Source: SB11 sp964584305
GTDB lineage: Bacteria; Bacteroidota; Bacteroidia; UBA8524
Direction of reading: 5' to 3'
Length of the DNA: 64,000 nt
Assembly: GCA_964584305.1 (NCBI GenBank)
Contig: CAZOZL010000001.1
Location: 62,001 to 126,000, forward strand
Below, in pieces: positions 33,667 to 42,041 of this stretch. Within the stretch, counting starts at the first letter, position 1. The number at the start of each line of letters is the position of its first letter. The translations under genes and the position numbers were made by a program. The notes below the pieces were generated by a model. It saw only the letters and a program-made list of their open reading frames with translations. It did no database searches and was not told the DNA's origin.

Positions 33667-36600
33667 CTATAATTTTTTTAGTTTACGTTCTTCTCTTAGG
33701 CAATACAGTACAGGCACTATGAAATAGGTAACTGATGCTACCAACATTCCGCCAAAGGCGGGTATAGCCATCGGTATCATTATATCTGCCCCCCGCCCAG
33801 TGGAGGTGAGTACAGGCAGTAATGCTATAATAGTAGTAGCCGAAGTCATAATAGCGGGTTTTATACGTCTTTGCCCTGCTGTTACTACCGCCGCTCTAAT
33901 TTGCGGGATAGTAGTAGTTTTGTTTTTAGCAAAACTTTGGTCAAGGTATGTACCCATTAAAACACCATCGTCAGTAGCAATACCAAACAGGGCTATAAAA
34001 CCTACCCACACCGCTACACTTAGGTTAATGGTATGCACTTGGAATAAATCCCTCATATTGTTTCCAAAAAGCGAGAAGTCTAAAAACCATGTTTGCCCAT
34101 AGAACCAAAGCAGTATAAACGCCCCGCTAAATGCCATTGCAATGCCCGAAAAAATCATTAGCGAAGTACTTACCGACCTGAATTGGAAGTATAGTATTAA
34201 GAAAATAATAATTAATACCAGTGGTACTATTATAGACAAGCGTTTCTCAGCCCGCACCTGATTTTCATAGTTTCCTGAAAATTTATAGCTTATACCCGCG
34301 GGTACAACAAGCTCGCCGCTATCTATTTTCTTTTGTATTAAGCGTTGTGCGTCTTCTACTACTGCAACCTCTGAGTAGCCTTCTTTTTTGTCTAATAATA
34401 CATAGCCTACCAAAAAAGTGTTCTCACTTTTTATCATTTGTGCTCCTCTCACATACTCCACCTCTACCAAATCACCCAATGGTACTTGCGCCCCCATTGG
34501 TGTGGCAATAAATATTTTCATTAACTCATTTGGGTTATCGCGAAACTCACGAGGGTATCTCACCCTTATAGGAAAACGCTCTCTACCTTCAACTGTTGAT
34601 GTGATAGTCATCCCGCCAATGGCGGTTTCTATGGTTTGCTGCACATCTTCTACACTTAGCCCATAGCGGGCAATGGCATCTCTATCAATGTTTAAGTGTA
34701 TATAAGGTTTGCCTACAATTCTATCGGCAAAAACAGCCTCTTCTTTTACTGAAGGCACTTCTTTTAAAATTGCCTCTAACTGCAACCCAAAATCGTCAAT
34801 GGTTTTTAAGTCAGGTCCATATACTTTAATTCCCATTGGAGCGCGCATACCTGTTTGCAGCATTATCAACCGTGTTTCAATAGGTTGTAGTTTTGACGAA
34901 GAGGTTACCCCTGGGATTTTAGTAACTTTTACAATCTCACTCCAAATATCATTGGGAGACTTTATGTGGTTTCGCCAATTACGAAAGTATGTTCCATCAT
35001 CATCAAGTATTAGTTCCTCTAAAGTAATGCCTTGTACTAATGCTTCTTCGTTGGTTAATGTATCGCCTGATTTCAGAATAAAACGGCTTTCATCATCTAT
35101 TTTAAACCGTACTCTACGTCCCTTTTTATTTACTAAATACTCGGTTTTGTAGTTAATAATGTTCTCGTACATTGATATGGGTGCGGGGTCTAATGCCGAC
35201 TCTACACGCCCCATTTTACCCACCGCCAACTCAACTTCGGGTATATTTACCAAAAGCATATCTAATTGTTGCACCACCTTCTTGTTTTGTTCTACACCTG
35301 CGTGAGGCATAGAGGAGGGCATTAGTAAAAAGCTGCCTTCGTCTAACGAGGGCATAAACTCTTTATCAATACCAGGGAATTTATTTGATAATCCAGACCA
35401 TGCTGTTGTTGTCCGTACATTTACATTAATTACATCAAAACCTTTTGCTACGAAACCAAAAACGGTGTTAAAGCCCATCCAAGCAGTTGCTGCCCATAAA
35501 ATTAAAAGGGTAGGTAACAAAAGAAACTTCTTTTTGTTTCTCAAGCACCAGCTTAAAATACGGGTGTAGTAATGCTCTAACATATAGAACGAGAACAATA
35601 TTGTAGCAACCATAAGGGCTACAAAAACAAAGTTGAGCAGAAGCGATACGCTTGCGCCTAATGGCATCCAGTATTTTGCCAGCAACCATGTAACAACACC
35701 TACAGCTATAATTAAGGCAAGGTTACGGGTAACAAAATTTTGCTTTTTACTATACTCGGTAATAAACCAAGCTATACCAAATGCAGCTAATGTTAAACCA
35801 CCCCAAACACTTACCCATATTGCAATAAAAATACCACCAACAATAAGCAAGGCATTAATAAGTTTTCCCTTAGCATCCTTTTTTATTTTAATACCAAACA
35901 ACCAATGGGCTATGGTAGGTAAAATAATAAGCGCAACTATTAATGAGGCTATTAATGCAAAAGTTTTTGTAAATGCCAGTGGTCTAAACAGTTTTCCTTC
36001 GGCGGCTTCCATAGTAAACACAGGCACAAAACTTACAATAGTAGTAGCTACTGCGGTTACTATGGCAGAGCTAACCTCAGTAGCGGCATTGTATATGGTA
36101 TCAATAAGTTTTTGACCGGGTGGAGCTTCGTCGGTATGTTTTATAATATTTTCGGAGAGAACAATTCCCAAATCTATCATTGTGCCAATAGCAATAGCAA
36201 TACCTGATAATGCTACAATATTAGCATCAATACCAAAATACCGCATGGCAGCAAAAACCATAAGTACAGCAATAGGTAACAGGCTTGATATAAGAATAGA
36301 AGCACGCAAGTTGAGTACCATTACTATAACTACCAGTATGGTAATTAAAAGCTCTAATGAAAGTGCCTCTTCCAGCGTTCCCAGCGTTTCATGGATAAGC
36401 TGTGTGCGATCATAAAACGGTACTATTGTTAGTTGACTCACCACCCCATTTGCCAGTGTTTTTTTAGGCAGCCCCTTTGCTATTTCATCAATTTTGTTTT
36501 TTACATTATTTATTACCTGCAAAGGGTTTGAGCCATAGCGGGCAATAACCACGCCGCCAACCACTTCTGCCCCCCCCTTGTCTAATAACCCCCTTCGGGT

Positions 36601-37461
36601 GGCAGGCCCTAAGCTCACTACCCCAATATCTTTTATATGAATGGGTACATTATCGTTTACGGCTACTACTGCTTTTTCTAAATCTTCGACAGACTTTATA
36701 TACCCTAAACCCCTAACAAGGTACTCGGCTTTGTTTATTTCAATAGTTTTTGCACCTACGTCTTTGTTTGCATTTTTTACTGCCAACATTACCTTGTGGA
36801 GGGGTATGTCATATGCCTTTAGCGCATCAGGGTTTACATCTACTTGATACTCTTGCACGTACCCACCTATTGAGGCAACTTCTGAAACTCCCTCAACCGC
36901 ACTTAGTCCATATTTTACATAAAAATCCTGCTCGGTTCGTATTTCATGTAAATCCCATCCGCCCGTAGGGTTTCCGTTAGAGTCTCTGCCTTCTAAAGTG
37001 TACCAATATACTTGACCCAATGCAGTAGCATCAGGACCTAATGCGGGTTGTACATCATTGGGCAATAGCCCCGAAGGGAGGGAGTTAAGTTTTTCGAGAA
37101 TGCGGGAGCGAGACCAATAGAACTCTATATCTTCACTAAAAATAATATAGATACTACTGAACCCAAATATAGAAGAACTGCGAATTGATTTTACCCCAGG
37201 GATACCTAATAACGAGGTGGTTAAAGGGTAAGTGATTTGGTCTTCAATATCTTGTGGGGAACGCCCTTGCCATTTAGTGAAAACAATTTGCTGGTTCTCA
37301 CCAATATCAGGAATAGCATCTACCTTAACAGGGTTTGAGGGTAAAAAACCTATATCCCAGCCAAAAGGAGCTGTTACCAAACCCGAGCCTATAAATAGCA
37401 GGAGTACTAAAAATGTTACTAACTTATTATGTAGAAAGTAATGTATGATTTTATTGAGCAT
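33667..37461 (-). CDS. cusA: CusA/CzcA-family heavy-metal RND efflux pump, enlarged
   Basis: A 1264-residue proton-driven pump. The N-terminus is typical (PVKVDAIPDIGENQQIVFTKW), as are the TM4 acidic signature region (GIAIAIGTMIDLGIVLSENI) and the second half (GIATDDGVLMGTYLDQ). It is about 200 residues longer than E. coli CusA. Two insertions explain this: a hydrophobic stretch of about 100 residues with extra predicted helices after TM6 (nt ~35575-35895) and a charged insert of about 60 residues in the periplasmic part (YLVNKKGRRVRFKIDDESRF). Met residues in MLQTGMRAPMGIKV are in the region that binds Cu(I)/Ag(I) in CusA. The operon and the DUF3347 partners point to copper or silver as substrate. 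Confidence 0.93.
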   Translation of the reverse strand: MLNKIIHYFLHNKLVTFLVLLLFIGSGLVTAPFGWDIGFLPSNPVKVDAIPDIGENQQIVFTKWQGRSPQDIEDQITYPLTTSLLGIPGVKSIRSSSIFGFSSIYIIFSEDIEFYWSRSRILEKLNSLPSGLLPNDVQPALGPDATALGQVYWYTLEGRDSNGNPTGGWDLHEIRTEQDFYVKYGLSAVEGVSEVASIGGYVQEYQVDVNPDALKAYDIPLHKVMLAVKNANKDVGAKTIEINKAEYLVRGLGYIKSVEDLEKAVVAVNDNVPIHIKDIGVVSLGPATRRGLLDKGGAEVVGGVVIARYGSNPLQVINNVKNKIDEIAKGLPKKTLANGVVSQLTIVPFYDRTQLIHETLGTLEEALSLELLITILVVIVMVLNLRASILISSLLPIAVLMVFAAMRYFGIDANIVALSGIAIAIGTMIDLGIVLSENIIKHTDEAPPGQKLIDTIYNAATEVSSAIVTAVATTIVSFVPVFTMEAAEGKLFRPLAFTKTFALIASLIVALIILPTIAHWLFGIKIKKDAKGKLINALLIVGGIFIAIWVSVWGGLTLAAFGIAWFITEYSKKQNFVTRNLALIIAVGVVTWLLAKYWMPLGASVSLLLNFVFVALMVATILFSFYMLEHYYTRILSWCLRNKKKFLLLPTLLILWAATAWMGFNTVFGFVAKGFDVINVNVRTTTAWSGLSNKFPGIDKEFMPSLDEGSFLLMPSSMPHAGVEQNKKVVQQLDMLLVNIPEVELAVGKMGRVESALDPAPISMYENIINYKTEYLVNKKGRRVRFKIDDESRFILKSGDTLTNEEALVQGITLEELILDDDGTYFRNWRNHIKSPNDIWSEIVKVTKIPGVTSSSKLQPIETRLIMLQTGMRAPMGIKVYGPDLKTIDDFGLQLEAILKEVPSVKEEAVFADRIVGKPYIHLNIDRDAIARYGLSVEDVQQTIETAIGGMTITSTVEGRERFPIRVRYPREFRDNPNELMKIFIATPMGAQVPLGDLVEVEYVRGAQMIKSENTFLVGYVLLDKKEGYSEVAVVEDAQRLIQKKIDSGELVVPAGISYKFSGNYENQVRAEKRLSIIVPLVLIIIFLILYFQFRSVSTSLMIFSGIAMAFSGAFILLWFYGQTWFLDFSLFGNNMRDLFQVHTINLSVAVWVGFIALFGIATDDGVLMGTYLDQSFAKNKTTTIPQIRAAVVTAGQRRIKPAIMTSATTIIALLPVLTSTGRGADIMIPMAIPAFGGMLVASVTYFIVPVLYCLREERKLKKL

Positions 37462-37566
37462 AGCATATTACATTATATACAATGGAAATTGCTGAAAAAT
37501 AGAAAAAACACCGTTTAACAAGCCACAAGAATATGTGTGCAAGGGGGTGTAGAATGCTATGCTATA

Positions 37567-37983
37567 TTAAATACGAAAAGACTGGAAAAGGATAGGAATA
37601 TCAAGTTGGAGCAAAGGCGGGGGATGAGATATGCTTGTGGCTTTTGCAGAAGCATCAAAGGCATCTGTTTGAAAAGAAACATTTATAAAAGCGACAACAA
37701 AATTAAAATTAACCGAATTAGTAATAATTTTAGGAGTGGTTAAATCATTTTGAAGCCCTATTTGTGTGTACTCGTTTTGGCAACAGTTTTTTGGGCTTGC
37801 AGATGGCGAAGAGAAATTGTTACATTCTTTTTCCATCTCTTCCATTCCGCAACCTATTTCTTCATTGCCAAATGCAAAAGCAGTTTCCACTACCTTATCA
37901 CCACAATAATGTGTAGCGAGAGTAATGTTTATATTGGTAATAAACATTGAAAAGGTGAGTAATATGGCTGAAAGTTGTTTCAA
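37567..37983 (-). CDS. HYC_CC_PP family small exported protein
   Basis: A 138-residue protein with a signal peptide (residues 1-23, ending LATH). It carries the three marks that name this Bacteroidota family: HYC in THYCGDK, CC in PKNCCQNEY, and a Pro run in SISHPPPLL. Cysteines at the extracytoplasmic face suggest metal binding. It is the first gene of the copper efflux operon, 105 nt upstream of the pump gene, so it is probably expressed with it. Its biochemical role is not known. A 16-nt perfect palindrome precedes its start. Confidence 0.83.
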   Translation of the reverse strand: MKQLSAILLTFSMFITNINITLATHYCGDKVVETAFAFGNEEIGCGMEEMEKECNNFSSPSASPKNCCQNEYTQIGLQNDLTTPKIITNSVNFNFVVAFINVSFQTDAFDASAKATSISHPPPLLQLDIPILFQSFRI

Positions 37984-37993
37984 ATTTTATTTA

Positions 37994-38009
37994 AATATAG
38001 TACTATATT
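37994..38009. promoter_or_regulatory. 16-nt perfect palindrome upstream of the copper operon (candidate operator)
   Basis: AATATAGTACTATATT is identical to its reverse complement. Its right edge to the start codon at 37983 leaves 10 nt, which is in the zone where a repressor or activator could act on the first gene of the copper operon. No regulator gene is nearby, so the binder is unknown. Confidence 0.4.
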
Positions 38010-38329
38010 CTTAAATGACTAAAAACCAGCAAGAAAAGAGTTACTGCTTTACCTAATAAGCATATACAATGCCAAAGTTGGTTTTCATTCCGTTTATACC
38101 CCCTCTGTCCGAATGAAATTTAATAGTTTTAACCACATCCAAATCAATTTATTAGCACAATCAAATAAAGGGAAGCCAAAACATGCGGCAGGTTTTCAAC
38201 CTGCTGCTTATAAGAATTACATTGCAACAGAATAAGGTTTTAATCCTATTTATAGGCAAAAAGAGCACCCCCTTTCCAAGCAACTAACCTAAGTGATTAA
38301 ATAGGGAGAGTTTATAATGTAGCCTATAT
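38010..38329. other. Intergenic region with repeat remnants
   Basis: No gene was found. 38141-38181 resembles the 78-nt repeat near 62764 with its central hairpin deleted: TTATTAGCA, CAAATAA and GGGAAGCCAAA are shared. GCAGGTTTTCAACCTGC at 38188-38204 is a mini-hairpin, and AATAAGGTTTTAATCCTATT at 38231-38250 is a related imperfect one. Confidence 0.6.
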
Positions 38330-39277
38330 TCAGGTGTTTATTTTTTTCTTTATAATGTATTCGGGGCGGTCTTTTACCTCGTCGAAAATATTGCCAATAT
38401 ACTCACCCAAAACACCCACGGTAGTTAGTTGCACGCCTCCAAAAAAGATAATGGTAATAATAAGTGATGCCCACCCAGGTACCTCTTCAAGTGAGCCGCT
38501 TAGTTTTTCAACTATTACAATGCTGGTTAAAACCAAACCAATAAGTATGCTTACTAAACCCAAGTTAAGGGCAAGTTTCAAGGGTTTATTAGAGAAATAG
38601 AACACCCCCACACTTGCTAATCGTAATAGCTTACCAAACGAGTATTTCGTTTCTCCACCAGCTCTGCCAGGTCTATCATAATAAAATGGCGTTTGCGAAA
38701 AGCCCATCCAGCTAATAATACCTCTAATGTATTTGTTTTTTTCTCTAAATTGCTTAAAACCAGCGATAACGTGTTTATCAATCAGCCTAAAATCACCAGA
38801 GTCTAATGGTAGGTCAACATCAGAAAGGTAGTTTATCATTCTGTAAAACACCTTGTAGGCGGCTTTTTTTAGAAAGCCCACACCCTCTCTATTTTGGCGA
38901 ACACAATACACTACATTGGCATTAGTTTCTTGGTATTTGGCAATAATATCAGGAAACAACTCGGGGGGGTCTTGTAAGTCGGCATCAATAATTATGGCAA
39001 CATCACCAGTACATTCACAAATTCCCGCGCATACTGCTGGCTGGTGTCCAAAGTTTCTTGAGAAAGAAAGCACTTTAATATTTGGGTTTTCTGCAGCTTT
39101 GGTTTCCAAAAAAGCAAGGGTACTGTCTTTACTTCCATCATCAATAAAAATAACCTCGTAGTTGTGGGCATAGTTATTTTTTTCTACCACATCCATTAGG
39201 CGTTGGTAGGTGGTAGCTATTATTTCCTCCTCGTTATAGCAAGGAATGATTACAGAAAGTCGCAGGTTTTCACTCAT
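38330..39277 (-). CDS. Polyprenyl-phosphate sugar synthase, family 2 glycosyltransferase (GtrB/DPM-like)
   Basis: A 315-residue membrane GT2. The N-terminal catalytic domain starts LRLSVIIPCYNEEEII, with VIFIDDGSKDST and the metal-binding DADLQDPPEL. Two transmembrane helices lie at about residues 232-256 and 268-292. Proteins of this form load a hexose from a nucleotide sugar onto undecaprenyl phosphate for use by GT-C transferases on the far side of the membrane. The gene directly upstream on the same strand encodes such a GT-C protein with no gap between stop and start, so a functional pair is likely. The sugar is unknown. Confidence 0.9.
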   Translation of the reverse strand: MSENLRLSVIIPCYNEEEIIATTYQRLMDVVEKNNYAHNYEVIFIDDGSKDSTLAFLETKAAENPNIKVLSFSRNFGHQPAVCAGICECTGDVAIIIDADLQDPPELFPDIIAKYQETNANVVYCVRQNREGVGFLKKAAYKVFYRMINYLSDVDLPLDSGDFRLIDKHVIAGFKQFREKNKYIRGIISWMGFSQTPFYYDRPGRAGGETKYSFGKLLRLASVGVFYFSNKPLKLALNLGLVSILIGLVLTSIVIVEKLSGSLEEVPGWASLIITIIFFGGVQLTTVGVLGEYIGNIFDEVKDRPEYIIKKKINT

Positions 39278-40924
39278 TTATTTAATTTTCTCAAAAACAG
39301 CAATTTGGAAACGCTGGTTGGTAGCCGTTACCATAAGCGGCTCTCTAAATTTAAAATTTTCGTTGTTAAAATATTCGGGCTTCACGCTTCCAGGTGTTCT
39401 ATTTGGGCGGTAGCCGTAGTGACTTTCCCAAACAAACAAAGTGCCCACAGGCGAAGCCTCAATAGTAGCACTATCTAAAGTGCCTGTTTTTTTCACTCGT
39501 TCATTATTTAGCTTTAGCCAATAAAACCATAGCGTTGAGTGATTACTCACTATTTTTCTGTTTTTTAATTCAGGTTTTTTACTAATTTTTCTTACACATT
39601 TTTGCACGGCAATGTTTTCAGGTGTTAGCGAATAGGGCTTTAATGTGCCATTAAGGGAAAAGAAACTAAAAACACTTATATAGGCAACCAAACTCCAGCC
39701 TTTTATGGGTATAAAATAGAGTGCTGCTCCTGCTAAAAATATGCCAAAGGGTAGCCAGTCTCTTATCTTATCCCCCGTTTTTGGGTCTAAAGCAAATTTC
39801 ACATAATTGTGGTCGTAAGTCATAAAATAAGCCATAAGTAAGCCTACTACTGCCAGTGTTATTATAAGGGTGTTATTGCTTAGTTTTTTTAGATGCAACA
39901 AACTTAATGCCCCCAAAATACCCACAAGTGGGGCAATAGCAACCATATACCTTAGGTTTCCCCCCGTGGCAGGTCCAATTTCTGGGCTTTTCATATTAAA
40001 AATCATGTGAATGCCCAAAAACACAACAAAGGGAATAAACACAAAAAGCATTTGGCTATCTTTTTCTTTAAACCAGCCTTTTTTTGTCGCAGCAAATATT
40101 ATTTGTACTGTTGCCACACACATTAGTGCTATTTGCAGCGCACCAAATATAACTGCCGACATAAAGGGATAATGCTCTAAACCCTGCTTGGGGTATTCTT
40201 TTGCATAAGCAATGGATGTTTCCCTTGCTTCTGTAAGCATATACCAAAAATTATCGTGCACGCTCAAAGTCCACAAAGCATATAAAAGGGGGAAAATACC
40301 TAAAGCAAGCATAGGCACCCATTTGCGTTTCACCAGCAAATAAGCACCAAACAAAAGCAGTAGCACCAAAAACTCTTGACGCACTAAAATATCGTAGGAA
40401 AGAAATAACGAGCTAATGAGCCATTTTTCTTTTAAGGCAAAATAAATAGCAGCAATTAGCAAAACCCCAGAAAGAATATCAGCATAGTTGCGAAAACTCA
40501 TTTCTATCCACATGGGTTGTGTAGCAGCTAATATAAAAGCAAAAACAGCCGCTTTTTTATTGAAATGTCCTGCTACTTTTGCCGCTATATAACAGCCAAT
40601 AGCACTTACGGCACAGTTTATAAGCAAAACAAAATTATACCCCAGTTTGGCGGGCAGTACATATAGTAGCTTATACCCTGGTTTGCTCCAATTGCCCATT
40701 ATGCTGGTGGGGTTGTCCCAAAAGCCAATCATGCTCATAAAGTGAGCAATCTCATCATCTTGATAATACCCAATAGACTTGGTTGAGTAATAATAAAAAC
40801 CTAAAAAAGCCATAAGGGTAAGTACCCATAGGTGCGCTTCTTTTAAGCCAAAAGAAAAGGTTTCTTCGGGCTGTTTTTCAGTTTTGGTAGAGGTGGTTTC
40901 CCCCCCTTTTTTTGACTTAGACAT
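39278..40924 (-). CDS. Polytopic GT-C-type membrane glycosyltransferase (GT39/ArnT-like)
   Basis: A 548-residue membrane protein with about eleven hydrophobic helices between residues 33 and 445. Near the N-terminus, between TM1 and TM2, lies an acidic motif (YYQDDEIAHF) typical of the GT-C catalytic loop, where the Asp/Glu residues act on a lipid-phosphate-linked donor. A C-terminal soluble region of ~120 residues has no recognised motif. It is immediately upstream of a GtrB/DPM-like gene, which can supply polyprenyl-phosphate sugar. The acceptor (lipid, protein or polysaccharide) is not readable. Divergent from a methyltransferase gene. Confidence 0.82.
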   Translation of the reverse strand: MSKSKKGGETTSTKTEKQPEETFSFGLKEAHLWVLTLMAFLGFYYYSTKSIGYYQDDEIAHFMSMIGFWDNPTSIMGNWSKPGYKLLYVLPAKLGYNFVLLINCAVSAIGCYIAAKVAGHFNKKAAVFAFILAATQPMWIEMSFRNYADILSGVLLIAAIYFALKEKWLISSLFLSYDILVRQEFLVLLLLFGAYLLVKRKWVPMLALGIFPLLYALWTLSVHDNFWYMLTEARETSIAYAKEYPKQGLEHYPFMSAVIFGALQIALMCVATVQIIFAATKKGWFKEKDSQMLFVFIPFVVFLGIHMIFNMKSPEIGPATGGNLRYMVAIAPLVGILGALSLLHLKKLSNNTLIITLAVVGLLMAYFMTYDHNYVKFALDPKTGDKIRDWLPFGIFLAGAALYFIPIKGWSLVAYISVFSFFSLNGTLKPYSLTPENIAVQKCVRKISKKPELKNRKIVSNHSTLWFYWLKLNNERVKKTGTLDSATIEASPVGTLFVWESHYGYRPNRTPGSVKPEYFNNENFKFREPLMVTATNQRFQIAVFEKIK

Positions 40925-41017
40925 AGTTGCGTATTAACCGAGTTTCAAACCTAAGCTATAAACAGACAATTTTCAACCCAATAGAAATAGTTTAAAATAG
41001 GTGTAAATTGCGGCAAA

Positions 41018-41767
41018 ATGGACAAACGCTACTACAAAGAGTATTATACCCTTGAACGAGAACACTGGTGGTTTACTGTGCGCTTGCAGATATTACAAGA
41101 CTATGTGAAGCGAAAAATACACAAGGGTAGCCCATTAAAAATATTAAATGTGGGGGTAGCAACAGGAGCTACCAGCCAAATGCTAAGTAAATTTGGAGAG
41201 CTTACCTCGTTGGAATATGATAAAGAATGCTGCGAATTTTTAAGAGATGAGTTGAAAATGGAGGTAATTAACGGCTCTGTTTTAGAGTTGCCTTTTGCTG
41301 ATGAAGAATATGATTTGGTATGTGCTTTTGACGTTATTGAACACGTTGAAGACGATGTACTTGCCATAAAAGAGATGAAACGGGTGTGCAAGAATGGGGG
41401 CGATTTGTTTATTACAGTACCCGCATTAATGTCGCTATGGAGCGAGCATGACGAGGTAAACCACCATTTTCGCAGGTATAAAACGCCACAAGTAAGGGCG
41501 TTGTTTTTGAAGGAGAATGACGGAGAGGAACGTTATTCAACGTATTTTAACACAAAACTATTTTTACCTATTTATTTGTTTAGGCAGCTAAGTAAAATTT
41601 TACCGAAAAGAGATAAGGAAAAACACTCAGGCTCTGATTTTGGTGTTTTTAACAACGGAGTAACGAATAAACTACTGGCAGCAATTTTTAAACTAGAACT
41701 GTATTGGCTAAGGGTTTCAAAATTCCCTATTGGGGTGTCTATTTTGTATAGCTGGAGAAAAAAGTGA
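41018..41767 (+). CDS. Class I SAM-dependent methyltransferase
   Basis: A 249-residue methyltransferase of the UbiE/Methyltransf_11 type. Motif I is ILNVGVATGATSQML (about residues 42-56), the acidic loop is SLEYDKE, motif II VCAFDVIEHVEDD, and motif III is around CKNGGDLFITVPA. The first ~25 residues (YYKEYYTLEREHWWF) match a start often seen in methyltransferases of glycan clusters. No transmembrane helix is present. It is divergent from the GT-C/GT2 pair by 93 nt, so a role in modifying the same glycan or lipid is possible but not shown. Confidence 0.85.
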   Translation: MDKRYYKEYYTLEREHWWFTVRLQILQDYVKRKIHKGSPLKILNVGVATGATSQMLSKFGELTSLEYDKECCEFLRDELKMEVINGSVLELPFADEEYDLVCAFDVIEHVEDDVLAIKEMKRVCKNGGDLFITVPALMSLWSEHDEVNHHFRRYKTPQVRALFLKENDGEERYSTYFNTKLFLPIYLFRQLSKILPKRDKEKHSGSDFGVFNNGVTNKLLAAIFKLELYWLRVSKFPIGVSILYSWRKK

Positions 41768-41819
41768 GTAATTTTCCCGTAGTACGTTAATAATATGACT
41801 TTTGATATTAGTGTTTTTA

Positions 41820-41842
41820 TTAGCTATTGGCTTTTAGCCTTT
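41820..41842. repeat. 23-nt dispersed repeat with GGCTTTTAGCC hairpin, copy 1
   Basis: This stretch is identical to 62531-62553 and contains GGCTTTTAGCC, a 4-bp stem with a TTT centre. Both copies are in non-coding DNA next to other repeat types. Confidence 0.6.
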
Positions 41843-41980
41843 AGCTGTTTGCCTTTGGTGAGGGTTATGAGGGAAGCCCGCACGGGTTCATTACACCCTC
41901 TACCCTAAAACAATAGCACTCAAACCACTCTAATACTCCGCCCCCCTTTGGGAGAGGTTAGAAGGAAATAGGCGCAGCAT

Positions 41981-42009
41981 AAAAAAACACGTATAAATTA
42001 ATACACGTG
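41981..42009 (-). terminator. Rho-independent terminator of glmS
   Basis: Read on the minus strand, CACGTGTA and TATACGTG form an 8-bp stem (one G-U pair) around TTAATT, followed by seven Ts. It lies 33 nt beyond the glmS stop. Confidence 0.85.
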
Positions 42010-42041
42010 CTGTAAATATAAGGTTCAAAAAAAAATAAACG

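Noticed and set aside
35633..36115. 160-codon open frame opposite the RND pump gene
   Set aside because: Antisense shadow of a well-supported membrane pump; its hydrophobicity mirrors that of the pump.
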